Notes under the pieces: generated by a model
Database searches by the model: none
Seen by the model: only the letters and a program-made list of their open reading frames with translations
What the model was told of the DNA's origin: nothing
Assembly: GCA_036498945.1 (NCBI GenBank)
Contig: DASYEQ010000116.1
Span: 1 to 64,000 of the forward strand
Direction: 5' to 3'
Source: JAQGMJ01 sp036498945
GTDB taxonomy: Bacteria; Pseudomonadota; Gammaproteobacteria; Burkholderiales; JAEUOS01
Length of the DNA: 64,000 nucleotides
Shown here: piece after piece, positions 35,508 through 44,387 of the stretch
Numbering within the stretch: the first letter of the stretch is position 1
Layout: each line of letters opens with the position of its first letter
Position numbers and translations under genes: made by a program

Positions 35508-36700
35508 ACCGCTTGCTCCGTCTTGAATTGGACGATCTCATCGACCGTATAGCCGAGTTCGCCGAGAATCGCATCCGTATGCTGGCCCAGCGTCGGCGGC
35601 GGCGCATCCACCTTCGGCGCCTCGCCGTCGAGCTTGATGCCGGTGCGCACCACGCGGATGTCGCGGCCCACGCCGGGCACGTTTGCGAAAGTCGCCACCA
35701 TGCCGCGCGTGGCGATCTGCGGATGCGCGAGCGCCTGCGGCACGGTGTACACCGGACCGGAAGGTACGCCCTGCGCGGTAAGCAGGCCCCACCATTCTTC
35801 GGCGGACTTGCTTTCCATCGCGCGCTCCAGTTCGGCCTTGAGTTCATAGCGGTGTTGCAGGCGCCCCTGGCGCTCGGCAAAGCGCGCATCGGCGATCAGC
35901 TCAGGCCGGCCCACGACGCGGCACACTGCCTCGAACTGCTCCTGCTTGTTGGCCGCGATGTTGAGCAAGCCGTTGCCGGTGGAAAACGTGCCCGAGGGAC
36001 TGGCCGTGCCGTTTTCGTTGCCCATCGGCTTCGCCTCCTTGCCGGCGATCAACAGGTTGGAAATCGCCCAGCCCATGGTCGCCATCGCCGCTTCCAGCAT
36101 CGACACGTCGATCATGGTTGCCGAGCGCTCACGGTTGGCCAGTGCGGCGGCAACGGCAAAGGCGGCGGTGATGCCGCCGACCGTGTCGGCAACGGGATAC
36201 CCGACGCGATAAGGCGCCGTATCCGCCGCTCCCGTGATGCTCATCATCCCGCTCATGCCCTGGATGATCTGGTCATACGCCGGCAGGTCGCGCAGCGGCC
36301 CCTCCTGGCCGAAGCCGGAGATGGCGCAATAGATCAGGCGCGGGTTGTCGGCCTTGAGCGCCTCGAAGCCCAGGCCCAGGCGGTTCATCACGCCGGGGCG
36401 GAAATTCTCCACCACCACGTCGGCACTTTGCACCAGCTTGCGGAACACCGCCTTGCCGCCGGGCTTCTTGAAGTCCACGGTGATGGAGCGCTTGCCGGCG
36501 TTTTGCGCCAGGAAGGAGACGCCCATATGGCGCTTGTTGAGTTCCGGGTCGAGACCCAGCTGGCGCGCCAGGTCGCCGCTGCCGCGCGCTTCCACCTTGA
36601 TCACTTCGGCGCCCATGTGCGCCAGCTGATGGCAGCAGAACGGCCCCGCCAGCACATTGGTGAGGTCGAGGACGCGGATGCCTTTAAGGGGCTGGTTCAT
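35504..36700 (-). CDS. CaiB/BaiF family (class III) CoA transferase
   Basis: 398 residues. The family moves CoA between carboxylic acids, often from succinyl-CoA. The catalytic Asp is D172 (GYPVADTVGGI), and the N-terminal IRVLDLTNVLAGPFCCHQLA and VENFRPGVMNRLGLG segments are standard. The ATG is at 36700. It is expected to activate the operon's acid as its CoA ester for the lyase encoded by the next gene, which it overlaps by 4 bp. A pair of hairpins separates it from the upstream Bug-protein genes. Confidence 0.9.
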   Translation of the reverse strand: MNQPLKGIRVLDLTNVLAGPFCCHQLAHMGAEVIKVEARGSGDLARQLGLDPELNKRHMGVSFLAQNAGKRSITVDFKKPGGKAVFRKLVQSADVVVENFRPGVMNRLGLGFEALKADNPRLIYCAISGFGQEGPLRDLPAYDQIIQGMSGMMSITGAADTAPYRVGYPVADTVGGITAAFAVAAALANRERSATMIDVSMLEAAMATMGWAISNLLIAGKEAKPMGNENGTASPSGTFSTGNGLLNIAANKQEQFEAVCRVVGRPELIADARFAERQGRLQHRYELKAELERAMESKSAEEWWGLLTAQGVPSGPVYTVPQALAHPQIATRGMVATFANVPGVGRDIRVVRTGIKLDGEAPKVDAPPPTLGQHTDAILGELGYTVDEIVQFKTEQAV

Positions 36701-36766
36701 TCAGTTTCCTTGCTCTTGCAACGTACGACCGATCGCATCACGCTGTTTCGTTGCATTTCCTCATGA

Positions 36767-36837
36767 GAATCGTCCGGCTTTGCCGGCGATTCCCATGCAC
36801 GCTAGCCCAGGCAAAAGTAGGTTTGTACTTTTGCCTG
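36767..36837. promoter_or_regulatory. Two tandem hairpins inside the operon, before the CoA transferase gene
   Basis: Hairpin A (36767-36778 with 36782-36792) pairs GAATCGtCCGGC with GCCGGCGATTC and has one bulge. Hairpin B has perfect 12-bp arms, CAGGCAAAAGTA (36808-36819) and TACTTTTGCCTG (36826-36837), one base after the stop of the Bug-protein gene. Neither is followed by a T tract on the transcribed strand. They may set the ratio of Bug-protein mRNA to enzyme mRNA by pausing or mRNA protection. Confidence 0.5.
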
Positions 36838-36838
36838 C

Positions 36839-37810
36839 CTAATCGGCCTTAATGCCGGCCTTCTTGATCACCGCCGTCCAGCGCGCGATTTCATCCGACA
36901 CCAGCTTGGTAGACTGCTCCGGCGTATTGGCCACCGCGTTCAGGCCCATCGACGCCAGGCGCTGCTTCGCTTCCGGCGTGGCCATGGAGCCGTTGATCTC
37001 CTTGTTCAGGCGGTCTATCACCGCGCGCGGCGTGCCGGCCGGGGCAGCAAAGCCGATCCAGAACAGCATTTCCATGCCGGGCAGGCCGACCTCCTTGGCC
37101 GAGGGCACGTCGGGCAGCACCGCCATGCGCTCTTCGCTTGCCACCATCAGTGCACGCAATTTTCCACTCCTGATATAGGGCAGCGCGGTGGGCGTGGAGG
37201 TGATCAGCACCTGCACCTGGCCGCTCATCAGGTCGGCCAGCACCGCGCCGGCGCCCTTGTAAGGCACGTGAACCATGTCGACGCCGGTGAGGCTCTTGAA
37301 CAGCTCGCCGCCCAGGTGCGTATTGGTGCCGTTGCCGCCGGAACCGTAGAACAGCTTGCCGGGCTTGGACTTGGCGAGCGCGATCAGCTCGGCGACGTTT
37401 TTCGCCGGCACCGCGGGATTGATCACCAGCACATGCGGCACGGAGACCGCGGTGGTGATCTGCGCGAACGACTTTTTCGGGTCGAACGGCAGCCTGGGCT
37501 GCAGCCCGGCGGCGATCGCATAAGACATCTCGGTGGTGAGCAGCGTGTAGCCGTCAGGCTGCGCGCGTGCCGCGGTTTCCCAGCCGACGATGCCGCCGGC
37601 GCCGGTGCGGTTGTCCACCACCACGCCAACCCCCAAGGGGCCGGCGAGTTGCTGCGCCACCAGCCGGGCGACGATGTCGGTACTGCCACCCACCGCGAAG
37701 GGGACGATCAGGGTGACGGTGTGCGAAGGATAGCTCTGCGCCTGCGCACCGGCGGCGCCGAGGACGAACAGCAGCGCGGTGGCCAGGCGGCCGAGCATGC
37801 GGAATTTCAT
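36839..37810 (-). CDS. Bug-family TTT substrate-binding protein
   Basis: 323 residues. The signal peptide MKFRMLGRLATALLFVLGAA has cleavage near AQA-QS. Bug features are HTVTLIVPFAVGGSTDIVARL, AQPDGYTLL, LPFDPKKSFAQI and HVPYKGAGAVL. It is the third gene of the IclR-controlled operon, 20 bp after a second Bug gene. The stop codon abuts a strong hairpin. Confidence 0.88.
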   Translation of the reverse strand: MKFRMLGRLATALLFVLGAAGAQAQSYPSHTVTLIVPFAVGGSTDIVARLVAQQLAGPLGVGVVVDNRTGAGGIVGWETAARAQPDGYTLLTTEMSYAIAAGLQPRLPFDPKKSFAQITTAVSVPHVLVINPAVPAKNVAELIALAKSKPGKLFYGSGGNGTNTHLGGELFKSLTGVDMVHVPYKGAGAVLADLMSGQVQVLITSTPTALPYIRSGKLRALMVASEERMAVLPDVPSAKEVGLPGMEMLFWIGFAAPAGTPRAVIDRLNKEINGSMATPEAKQRLASMGLNAVANTPEQSTKLVSDEIARWTAVIKKAGIKAD

Positions 37811-37830
37811 TTGTCTCTCCTGTTTGATGG

Positions 37831-38802
37831 TTATTCGACTTTGGCGCCGGAGGTGCGTACCGCTTCGCCCCAGCGCGGATTATCCTTCTTGATCAAGGCG
37901 GCAAATTCCTCCGGCGTGCCGCCGATCGGCTTGCTGCCTTCATCATTCAGGCGCTTTTGCACCTCCGGGCGCTTGAGCGCTTCGTTGACCGCGGCGTTGA
38001 AACGCTTCACCGCTTCCGCCGGCATTCCGGCGGGGCCGACGTAGCCCTTCCAGTCTTCGGCGACGAAGTCCTTGTAGCCGGATTCGGAGATCGTCGGCAC
38101 GTCCGGCAGGACGGGCAGGCGCTGCGCCGAGGTCACGGCAATCGCGCGCAGCTTCTTGCCCTGCAACAGCGGCATGGCCGAGGGCGGGGTGGCGAAGTCC
38201 ATCACCACTTCGCCGGAAGCCACATCGGTCAATGCCGCGCTTGCGCCCTTATAGGGAACGTGGAGAAACTTGACGCCGGCGCGGTTACCGAACAGCACGC
38301 CGCCCAGGTGGCCGACGGTGCCGGTGCCGGCGGAAGCCATGGTGAGGCCACCGGGCTTGGCGCGGGCCGCCTTCACCAGGTCGGCCAGGGTCTTGTACGG
38401 CGAATTGACTCCCACCACCAGCACCATCGGCTGCGAGGCCACCGCCGCGATCGGCGTGAAGTCCTTGAGCGCGTTATAGGGCATGTGGGGGTAGAGCGTG
38501 GGGTTGATGGCGAGGTTGGAGGTCTGCGCCATGCCGACGGTGAGCCCGTCCGGCTTGGCCTTGGCGACCATGTCCAGCCCGATGTTGCCGCCGGCGCCCG
38601 GGTGATTCTCGACCACGAAGTTCCACTTGGTGATCTCCGCCACCGGTTGCGAGGTGACGCGCGAAAGCACATCGGTGCCACCCGCCGGCGGAAAGGGGAC
38701 GATCAGCTTGATCGGGCCGGAAGGGTAGTTTTGCGCGTGCGCGAGCGAGGCGAAGGTAAGCGAAACGCAGGCAGCAAGAAAAGCGCGGCGGGGGAAAGCC
38801 AT
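37831..38802 (-). CDS. Bug-family TTT substrate-binding protein
   Basis: 323 residues with signal peptide MAFPRRAFLAACVSLTFASL and likely cleavage after AHA. Bug features are GPIKLIVPFPPAGGTDVLSR, AKPDGLTVG (the usual YT is LT here), MPYNALKDFTPI and HVPYKGASAAL. It is clearly diverged from the neighbouring Bug protein, so this is not a recent tandem duplication. The two may bind different acids of one pathway. Confidence 0.87.
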   Translation of the reverse strand: MAFPRRAFLAACVSLTFASLAHAQNYPSGPIKLIVPFPPAGGTDVLSRVTSQPVAEITKWNFVVENHPGAGGNIGLDMVAKAKPDGLTVGMAQTSNLAINPTLYPHMPYNALKDFTPIAAVASQPMVLVVGVNSPYKTLADLVKAARAKPGGLTMASAGTGTVGHLGGVLFGNRAGVKFLHVPYKGASAALTDVASGEVVMDFATPPSAMPLLQGKKLRAIAVTSAQRLPVLPDVPTISESGYKDFVAEDWKGYVGPAGMPAEAVKRFNAAVNEALKRPEVQKRLNDEGSKPIGGTPEEFAALIKKDNPRWGEAVRTSGAKVE

Positions 38803-38833
38803 GTTGTCTCCGATGTAGTTAAAAGCGAGTAAT

Positions 38834-39568
38834 TCAGGATGGCAAGGCGGCGCGGCGCGTGCGAATCGCGGCATTCACGGTCTGCCCATATTCCATTGCC
38901 TCACGCCAGCCGGCGTCGGCGGGCAGGCGGTCCAGGGTCTGCTTGATTTCGGCCAGCGCCACCGCGTCGCAGGCGGCCACTTGGGCGGCCAGCGCACCGG
39001 CGCGACCCAGCAGTTGCGCATCGGGCACGACTTCGTTGATCAGCCCCCAGCGCTCGGCGGTGACGGCGTCGAGGCGCGGCGCGGCGAGCAGCATCCAGGC
39101 GACTCGCTTGCGCGTGAGCTGCGAACGCTGCATGGTGGGGCCGGCCATGCTGGCGTAGCTGCCGAAGCCGATTTCGGGGGTGCCGAAGGCGGCGCCGGCG
39201 CCGGCAATCGCCAGGTCGCAGGAATTGACCAGGGTCAGCCCCGCGCCAAGCGCCAGGCCGTTGACAGCGGCGATGCACACCGCGGGGTGCGCACGCAGCG
39301 CCATGTTGAAATCCATCCACTCATGGCCTGCGGTGTCGGGCTTGCCGGCGGCCAGGTCGGCCTTGCGTTCCTTCAGATCCATGCCGGCGCAAAAGGAAGT
39401 GCCGCTACCGGTGATGACGATGGCGTGCATCCCGCGCAACTCGTCCAGCGCCGCCATCAAGGCGCTGCGGGTGGCACGATCCACCGCGTTACGCTTGTCT
39501 TCGCGCTCGATGCGCACGAGCGCCCAATCGGCATGGGGCTCGACGATAACGGTGGAGGCGGCGGACAT
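38834..39568 (-). CDS. Enoyl-CoA hydratase/isomerase family protein
   Basis: 244 residues of the crotonase fold. The oxyanion-hole segments are TSFCAGMDLKE and AAVNGLALGAG, and NSCDLAIAGAGAAFGTPEIG follows. The usual hydratase Glu pair cannot be assigned with confidence: the E in FGTPEIGFG is present, but the first position is unclear. It may therefore be an isomerase, hydrolase or lyase. The ATG at 39568 is chosen because the long upstream frame crosses the promoter. It is the first gene of the IclR-controlled operon. Confidence 0.83.
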   Translation of the reverse strand: MSAASTVIVEPHADWALVRIEREDKRNAVDRATRSALMAALDELRGMHAIVITGSGTSFCAGMDLKERKADLAAGKPDTAGHEWMDFNMALRAHPAVCIAAVNGLALGAGLTLVNSCDLAIAGAGAAFGTPEIGFGSYASMAGPTMQRSQLTRKRVAWMLLAAPRLDAVTAERWGLINEVVPDAQLLGRAGALAAQVAACDAVALAEIKQTLDRLPADAGWREAMEYGQTVNAAIRTRRAALPS

Positions 39569-39818
39569 TGAGGTGGCGTGACGAGGACGACGAAGCCACG
39601 CGGCTGGCTGCGCCACATGGCGGTTTCGGGAAACCGGAGAAATTGCCCCGCGGCTCTTTTGGCCCGTGGTGCGCCTAAGCTTGACGGCCCGGACGGAAGC
39701 GGCGAAAATCCTCGATAGATAGAACGCTGTTCCAACTATATTCAAATACGCGCGTGTTTTTGTCAAGCCGCCGCCCGCCTTCCGTCCCGCCGTCCGCTGG
39801 TTCGCCACCCTGCCGCCC
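39569..39818. promoter_or_regulatory. Divergent promoter region with candidate IclR site
   Basis: This 250-bp gap lies between the enoyl-CoA hydratase gene and the divergent iclR-type gene. The dyad GAAC-gct-GTTC (39722-39732) with flanking TA-rich sequence (AACTATATTCAAATA) is a reasonable IclR-family operator. The rest is unremarkable. Confidence 0.4.
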
Positions 39819-40550
39819 ATGCCCCGCAAAGCCGCCCTCCCCGCCCTGGCCGACGAGAATGCCGCCGCCGGCGGCATCGCCACGCTGGACCGTGCGCTGT
39901 CGCTACTCACCGCTTTCTCCGCCGAACACCCCACGCCCACGCTGGCCGAGATCGCCGCGCATGCGCGCATCTACAAGAGTACCGTGCTGCGCATGCTCGC
40001 CTCCCTCGAACACGCGCACCTGGTACACAAGCAGCCGGACGGGCGCTATTCGCTGGGCGCCGAAGTCGAGCGCCTGCACCAGGTCTACGGCGCCTCGTTT
40101 TCGCTGGAAACGGTGGTGATGCCCGTCCTGCGCGAGTTGGTGGTGAAGACGCGCGAGTCCGCCGCCTATTACGTGCGCCAGGGCGAGCTGCGCCTGTGCC
40201 TGCATCGCGTCGATTCGCCGCGCCCGGTGCGCGACCACATGCGCGTGGGCGATTTGCTGCCGCTGACCCGCGGCGCCGGCGGGCGCATCCTCTCGGCTTA
40301 CGCGGGTGCGCGGGGCGCGATGTATGCGCGGATCCGCCGCGAGCACCTGGTAGTGCTGCAAGGCGACCGGGTACCGGAATTGGCCGGCATCGGCGCGCCA
40401 GTGTTCGGGGCGGATGGGCAGATCGCGGGCGCGATCACCCTCACCATGCCGAACGAGCGCATGGATGTGAAATTCATCGCGCCGACGCAACACGCCGCCC
40501 GGCGCCTGACGCGCCTGCTGGGTGGCGCATTTCCGGCGGCCGACGCCTGA
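39819..40550 (+). CDS. IclR-family transcriptional regulator
   Basis: 243 residues. The N-terminal winged helix (ATLDRALSLLTAFSAEHPTP, IYKSTVLRMLASLEHAHLV) is followed by the IclR effector-binding domain, in which ESAAYYVRQGELRLCLHRVDSP and RGAGGRILSAYAG are typical. It is divergent from the CoA-transferase/lyase operon and probably controls it in response to the acid substrate. RidA follows on the same strand after 137 bp. Confidence 0.87.
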   Translation: MPRKAALPALADENAAAGGIATLDRALSLLTAFSAEHPTPTLAEIAAHARIYKSTVLRMLASLEHAHLVHKQPDGRYSLGAEVERLHQVYGASFSLETVVMPVLRELVVKTRESAAYYVRQGELRLCLHRVDSPRPVRDHMRVGDLLPLTRGAGGRILSAYAGARGAMYARIRREHLVVLQGDRVPELAGIGAPVFGADGQIAGAITLTMPNERMDVKFIAPTQHAARRLTRLLGGAFPAADA

Positions 40551-40687
40551 CGCGTATTCCGGGGGGCGCTTTCGCGTGCCGCGCCCGGTCCGTGCCCACA
40601 CCGCCGGTTTGTGCCGATGGCATCGCTGGATTATGCTGTAGCTCCAAGCGCGCACCGCCCGCGCGCAACTACAACCATGGAGACCGC

Positions 40688-41104
40688 ATGAACCCCGGCG
40701 TCGAGTACATCAATCCCGCAGGCGCGCCCCCGGCGCAAGGCCTGTATTCCCACTGCACCCGCGTCAAGGCCGGGGAACAGATCCACATCGCCGGGCAGCT
40801 GGCGGTAGGCGACGACGGTTCGATGGTCGGCGCGCACGACTTCGAAAAGCAGTTCCACCGCGTGTTCGAAAACCTGGGGGCCGTGCTCAAGGGCGTGGGC
40901 CTGGATTTCAACGACGTGATCAAGTTCACCACCTACATGGTGCACTCGCAGGACATCGAGAAATTCATGCCCCTGCGGGCGGCGCTGTTTCCCAGGCTGT
41001 TCAAGGGCCCGGCTTATCCGCCCAATACGCTGCTGGTGATCGATCGCCTGGTGAAGGAAGGCTTCCTGATCGAGATCGAGGCCATCGCCCGCGCGCGCGA
41101 CTAA
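40688..41104 (+). CDS. RidA/YjgF/Rid-family protein
   Basis: 138 residues with the chorismate-mutase-like Rid fold: IHIAGQLAVGDDG, FENLGAVLKGVGLDFNDVIKFTTYMV, and the C-terminal PPNTLLVIDRLVKEGFLIEIEAIA. The Arg in IDRL is at the position of the essential RidA Arg. RidA proteins hydrolyse reactive enamine/imine intermediates made by PLP enzymes such as threonine dehydratase, and ilvA lies about 800 bp away. The ATG at 40688 is preceded by GGAG. Confidence 0.85.
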   Translation: MNPGVEYINPAGAPPAQGLYSHCTRVKAGEQIHIAGQLAVGDDGSMVGAHDFEKQFHRVFENLGAVLKGVGLDFNDVIKFTTYMVHSQDIEKFMPLRAALFPRLFKGPAYPPNTLLVIDRLVKEGFLIEIEAIARARD

Positions 41105-41122
41105 TTCACACCGGCGCGCACC

Positions 41123-41151
41123 AAAAAGAAAGCCGGGCACGAAGCCCGGCT
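41123..41151 (-). terminator. Rho-independent terminator, stronger on the minus strand
   Basis: AGCCGGGC (41131-41138) and GCCCGGCT (41144-41151) form a perfect 8-bp stem with a 5-base loop. Read on the minus strand it is followed by TTTCTTTTT. It lies beyond the 3' end of the YqaA-type gene and after the convergent RidA gene, so it probably ends minus-strand transcription. Confidence 0.65.
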
Positions 41152-41298
41152 AAATATCCGCAGGTCACTCGCAGACTGCGGAAGACAATGCCTGCCGTTC
41201 GAGTTCGAGAGAGGAGGAGAAGCTCAACAGGCACTGCCGCAGATCAATCTAACCCCGCCGGATTGCAGTTTTGTGACAAGCCGGCCGCGACCGACCGG

Positions 41299-41715
41299 TC
41301 ACGCCAGCCCCGCCACCACCAGGTAGCGCGCCGCCTTGCCCACCGCCATGTAGAAGAGGCAAGGCAGCCAGGCCAGGCGCAGCCAGCCGGCCGCCACGCA
41401 CAGGCCGTCGCCCACCAGCGGCGCCCAGGCCATCAGCAGGGAAGCGGCGCCGAAGCGCTTCAGTTGCGTTTCATACTTGATCTCTTGCTTGTGCGGAATG
41501 AAGCGCCCCAGCGCATAGCTCGTCATGCCGCCGGCGCTGTTGCCCAGTGTCGCCACCGCGATCGCCGGCCAGAACAGTTCGGGGTGCAGCCGCAGCACGG
41601 CAAACAACATCACCTCGGACGAGATCGGCACCAGGGTGGCGGCAATGAAGCTGCCGATCAACAGCGACCACAGGCTCGCCTCCTGGGTGAAAAAACCCTG
41701 GACGGCGTCAAGCAT
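41299..41715 (-). CDS. YqaA/DedA-family small membrane protein
   Basis: 138 residues with 4-5 hydrophobic segments. Family features are GSFIAATLVPISSEVMLFAV, GNSAGGMTSYALGRFIP and LLMAWAPLVGDGLCVAAGWL. DedA-related proteins affect membrane lipid distribution and proton-motive force. The ATG at 41715 is chosen; a longer frame runs into the repeat hairpin upstream. Confidence 0.82.
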   Translation of the reverse strand: MLDAVQGFFTQEASLWSLLIGSFIAATLVPISSEVMLFAVLRLHPELFWPAIAVATLGNSAGGMTSYALGRFIPHKQEIKYETQLKRFGAASLLMAWAPLVGDGLCVAAGWLRLAWLPCLFYMAVGKAARYLVVAGLA

Positions 41716-41742
41716 GCGCCCCCCCTTTGCCCCATCTCCCAA

Positions 41743-41802
41743 AAAATTGGGGCCGGATCACATTTTCAAGCCTATCGAAAATGTGATCCGGCCCCGAATT
41801 TT
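41743..41802. repeat. REP-like hairpin, copy 2 (between YqaA-type gene and ilvA)
   Basis: The left arm 41743-41767 (AAAATTGGGG... ending CACATTTTC) and right arm 41777-41802 match perfectly except for one bulged C, with a 9-base loop. The core GGGGCCGGATCACATTTTC is closely related to the right arm of the hairpin at 60461. It sits between divergent genes, so it is not a terminator. RAYT-type (Y1/IS200-like) transposases act on hairpins of this design; none is encoded here. Confidence 0.7.
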
Positions 41803-41869
41803 CTCTGCCCAAGCCACCCCCGACAATGATAAAAATTTGCTCAACTCCCCAAAAACCGCTAAATTAGAC

Positions 41870-41886
41870 ACCCCTCCACGAGGGGT
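41870..41886 (+). promoter_or_regulatory. Small hairpin in the ilvA leader
   Basis: ACCCCT-ccacg-AGGGGT lies 28 bp before the ilvA ATG, so it would fold in the 5' leader if transcription starts upstream. I see no leader peptide rich in Ile, Val or Leu codons, so classic attenuation is not supported. Confidence 0.3.
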
Positions 41887-41913
41887 TCCGAAAGCTACCC
41901 GAGTTTCCGCCTC

Positions 41914-43446
41914 ATGCCCGCCGCCAAATCCCGGTCGAAGACCGATTATCTCCAAAAAATCCTCACCGCCAAGGTCTACGACGTCGCGCAGGAATCACCG
42001 CTGGAAAAGGCCGCCAGCCTGTCAGCGCGCCTGAACAATACCCTGCTGCTCAAGCGCGAGGACATGCAAAGCGTGTTCTCCTTCAAGCTGCGCGGCGCCT
42101 ACAACAAGATGGCGCAACTATCCAAGGAGCAACTGGCGCGCGGCGTCATCTGCGCCTCTGCCGGCAACCACGCGCAAGGGGTGGCGCTGGCCGCCAAGCG
42201 CATGGGCGCGCGCGCGGTGATCGTAATGCCGGTGACCACGCCACAGGTGAAGGTGGCGGCGGTGAAGGCGCGCGGCGGCGAGGTGATATTGCGGGGCGAC
42301 TCCTTCGACGAGGCTTACGCGCACGCGAAGGAACTGGAGGGCAAGCAGAACCTCACCTTCGTGCACCCCTTCGACGACCCCGATGTGATCGCCGGCCAGG
42401 GCACCATCGGGATGGAGATCCTGCGCCAGCACCAGGGGCCGATCCACGCGGTGTTCGTCGCCATCGGCGGCGGCGGGTTGATCTCAGGCATCGCCGCGTA
42501 CATCAAGCGCGTGCGCCCGGAGGTGAAGGTGATCGGCGTGGAGCCGGTGGATTCGGATGCAATGGCGCGCTCGATCGCCGCCGGCAAGCGCGTCAAGCTC
42601 GATACCGTGGGCCTGTTCGCCGACGGCGTGGCGGTGAAGATGGTCGGCGAGGAAACCTTCCGCCTGACGCGCGAATTCGTCGACGAGATACTGCTGGTGG
42701 ATACCGACGATATCTGCGCCGCGATCAAGGACGTGTTCGAAGACACGCGCTCCATCCTCGAGCCGGCCGGCGCACTGGCGATCGCGGGCGCCAAGGCCTA
42801 TGTCGAGCGCGAGAAAATGAAGGGCAGCACGCTGGTGGCGGTGGCCTGCGGCGCCAACATGAATTTTGACCGCCTGCGTTTCGTCGCCGAGCGCGCCGAG
42901 GTGGGCGAGAAGCGCGAGGCGATTCTCGCCGTCACCATTCCGGAAGAGCGCGGCTCCTTCCGCCGCTTTTGCGAACTGATCGGCAACCGCAGCGTCACCG
43001 AGTTCAACTATCGCATCGCCGATTCGCGGGAAGCACACATTTTCGTCGGCCTCTCGGTGCACGACCGCGCCGACATCACCCGCCTGGCGAAAACGCTCAA
43101 CCGGCAGAACTTCAAGACCCTGGACCTCACCGACGACGAAATGGCCAAGCTGCACGTGCGCCACATGGTCGGCGGCCGCTCGCCGCTGGCGCAAGACGAG
43201 ATGCTGTACCGTTTCGAGTTGCCCGAGCGCCCCGGCGCGCTGATGAAGTTCCTCACCAGCATGCGGCCGGACTGGAACATTTCCCTGTTCCACTACCGCA
43301 ATCACGGCTCGGACGTCGGCCGCGTGCTGGTCGGCATGCAGGTGCCGGAAAAAGAGATGGCCGCCTTCCGCAAATTTCTCGACTCTCTCGGTTATGCTTA
43401 CTGGGACGAGAGCGCCAACCCGGCCTACCGCATGTTCCTCGCGTAA
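41914..43446 (+). CDS. ilvA: Threonine ammonia-lyase, biosynthetic
   Basis: 510 residues, the usual length for the long, feedback-regulated enzyme. The PLP lysine is K58 (VFSFKLRGAYNKM), the phosphate-binding loop is AIGGGGLISG, and two C-terminal ACT-like regulatory repeats (from about residue 335: ILAVTIPEERGSFRRFCELI and, later, YRFELPERPGALMKFL) bind isoleucine/valine. It makes 2-oxobutanoate and ammonia from threonine, the first step to isoleucine. The RidA gene nearby would handle its enamine product. Confidence 0.95.
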   Translation: MPAAKSRSKTDYLQKILTAKVYDVAQESPLEKAASLSARLNNTLLLKREDMQSVFSFKLRGAYNKMAQLSKEQLARGVICASAGNHAQGVALAAKRMGARAVIVMPVTTPQVKVAAVKARGGEVILRGDSFDEAYAHAKELEGKQNLTFVHPFDDPDVIAGQGTIGMEILRQHQGPIHAVFVAIGGGGLISGIAAYIKRVRPEVKVIGVEPVDSDAMARSIAAGKRVKLDTVGLFADGVAVKMVGEETFRLTREFVDEILLVDTDDICAAIKDVFEDTRSILEPAGALAIAGAKAYVEREKMKGSTLVAVACGANMNFDRLRFVAERAEVGEKREAILAVTIPEERGSFRRFCELIGNRSVTEFNYRIADSREAHIFVGLSVHDRADITRLAKTLNRQNFKTLDLTDDEMAKLHVRHMVGGRSPLAQDEMLYRFELPERPGALMKFLTSMRPDWNISLFHYRNHGSDVGRVLVGMQVPEKEMAAFRKFLDSLGYAYWDESANPAYRMFLA

Positions 43447-43476
43447 GCGTTTACGAATTCCCCTCGCCCTACCGCC

Positions 43477-44325
43477 ATGAGATACCAATACCGCCTGCAA
43501 AACGTATTCGCCCTTTCCGGCCAGACCCTGACCGGCAACCCGCTGTGCGTGTTTGAAGACGCCTGGGGCCTGACCGACGCGCAAATGCAGGCGCTCGCCC
43601 TGCAATTCAATCTTTCCGAGACCACCTTCGTCCTGCCCGCCGATGGGGAGGCTACCGCCAAGGTGCGCATCTTCACCCCCGGCGCGGAGTTGCCCTTCGC
43701 CGGCCACCCGACGCTCGGCACCGCGCACACCGTGCGCGACCTCAAGAGCGCCGGCGACCAGATCAAGCTCGAAATGCAGGCCGGCGTGATTCCCGTGAGC
43801 GCCAAGGGCGACCGCTGGACCCTGCGCGCCAACGCCGCCAGCACGCGCCCCTTTGACCCCGAGCGCATCGAGACCCTGCTGGTGGCGCTCGGCCTGTCGC
43901 GCGAAGACCTCGCCGCCGATCCGCTATGGGTCGATGCCGGCATGGAACAGCTGCTGGTGCCGCTGGTCTCGCGCTACGCGGTGAAGCGCATCGTGCCAGG
44001 TGCCGCGCTGTCCGAATTTCCCAACAACAGCGGCAAGGTCTCGGTCTACTGCTTTTCCTCGATCGACGAGCCGGACATGCTGGTGCGCTTCTTTTTCCAC
44101 CGCACGGCCAGCGCCATCGGCGAAGACCCGGCCACCGGCTCGGCAGTCGCCAACCTCGGCGGCTACATGCTGCACAAGGAACTCAAGGGCCCGCTGGCGC
44201 GCACCCTTTTGCAAGGAGAGTTCACCGGCCGCCCGTCGCAACTGCAACTGGTGATCGCCGCCGACGGCCGCGTGCTGGTGACAGGCGAGGTGATCGAGCT
44301 GGGGCGTGGGCACATCGACCTATAG
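43477..44325 (+). CDS. PhzF-family isomerase/epimerase-like protein
   Basis: 282 residues. It has the diaminopimelate-epimerase-like double fold of PhzF. The catalytic Glu is likely E48 (NLSETTFVLP), with PFAGHPTLGTAH and the GEDPATGSAVANLGGY loop as further landmarks. PhzF isomerises an intermediate of phenazine synthesis, but most homologues outside phz clusters have unknown substrates. It lies 62 bp upstream of a PhzS-like monooxygenase, the only other phenazine-type gene here. Confidence 0.83.
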   Translation: MRYQYRLQNVFALSGQTLTGNPLCVFEDAWGLTDAQMQALALQFNLSETTFVLPADGEATAKVRIFTPGAELPFAGHPTLGTAHTVRDLKSAGDQIKLEMQAGVIPVSAKGDRWTLRANAASTRPFDPERIETLLVALGLSREDLAADPLWVDAGMEQLLVPLVSRYAVKRIVPGAALSEFPNNSGKVSVYCFSSIDEPDMLVRFFFHRTASAIGEDPATGSAVANLGGYMLHKELKGPLARTLLQGEFTGRPSQLQLVIAADGRVLVTGEVIELGRGHIDL

Positions 44326-44387
44326 GACACGAAGCGCTGCGGGTTTGCGATAATCTGGCCGTCCATACCCAAAAAGGCGGCACAGCC

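Noticed and set aside
41914..44325. Attenuator leader peptide before ilvA
   Set aside because: There is only a small hairpin upstream and no short frame rich in branched-chain amino acid codons.
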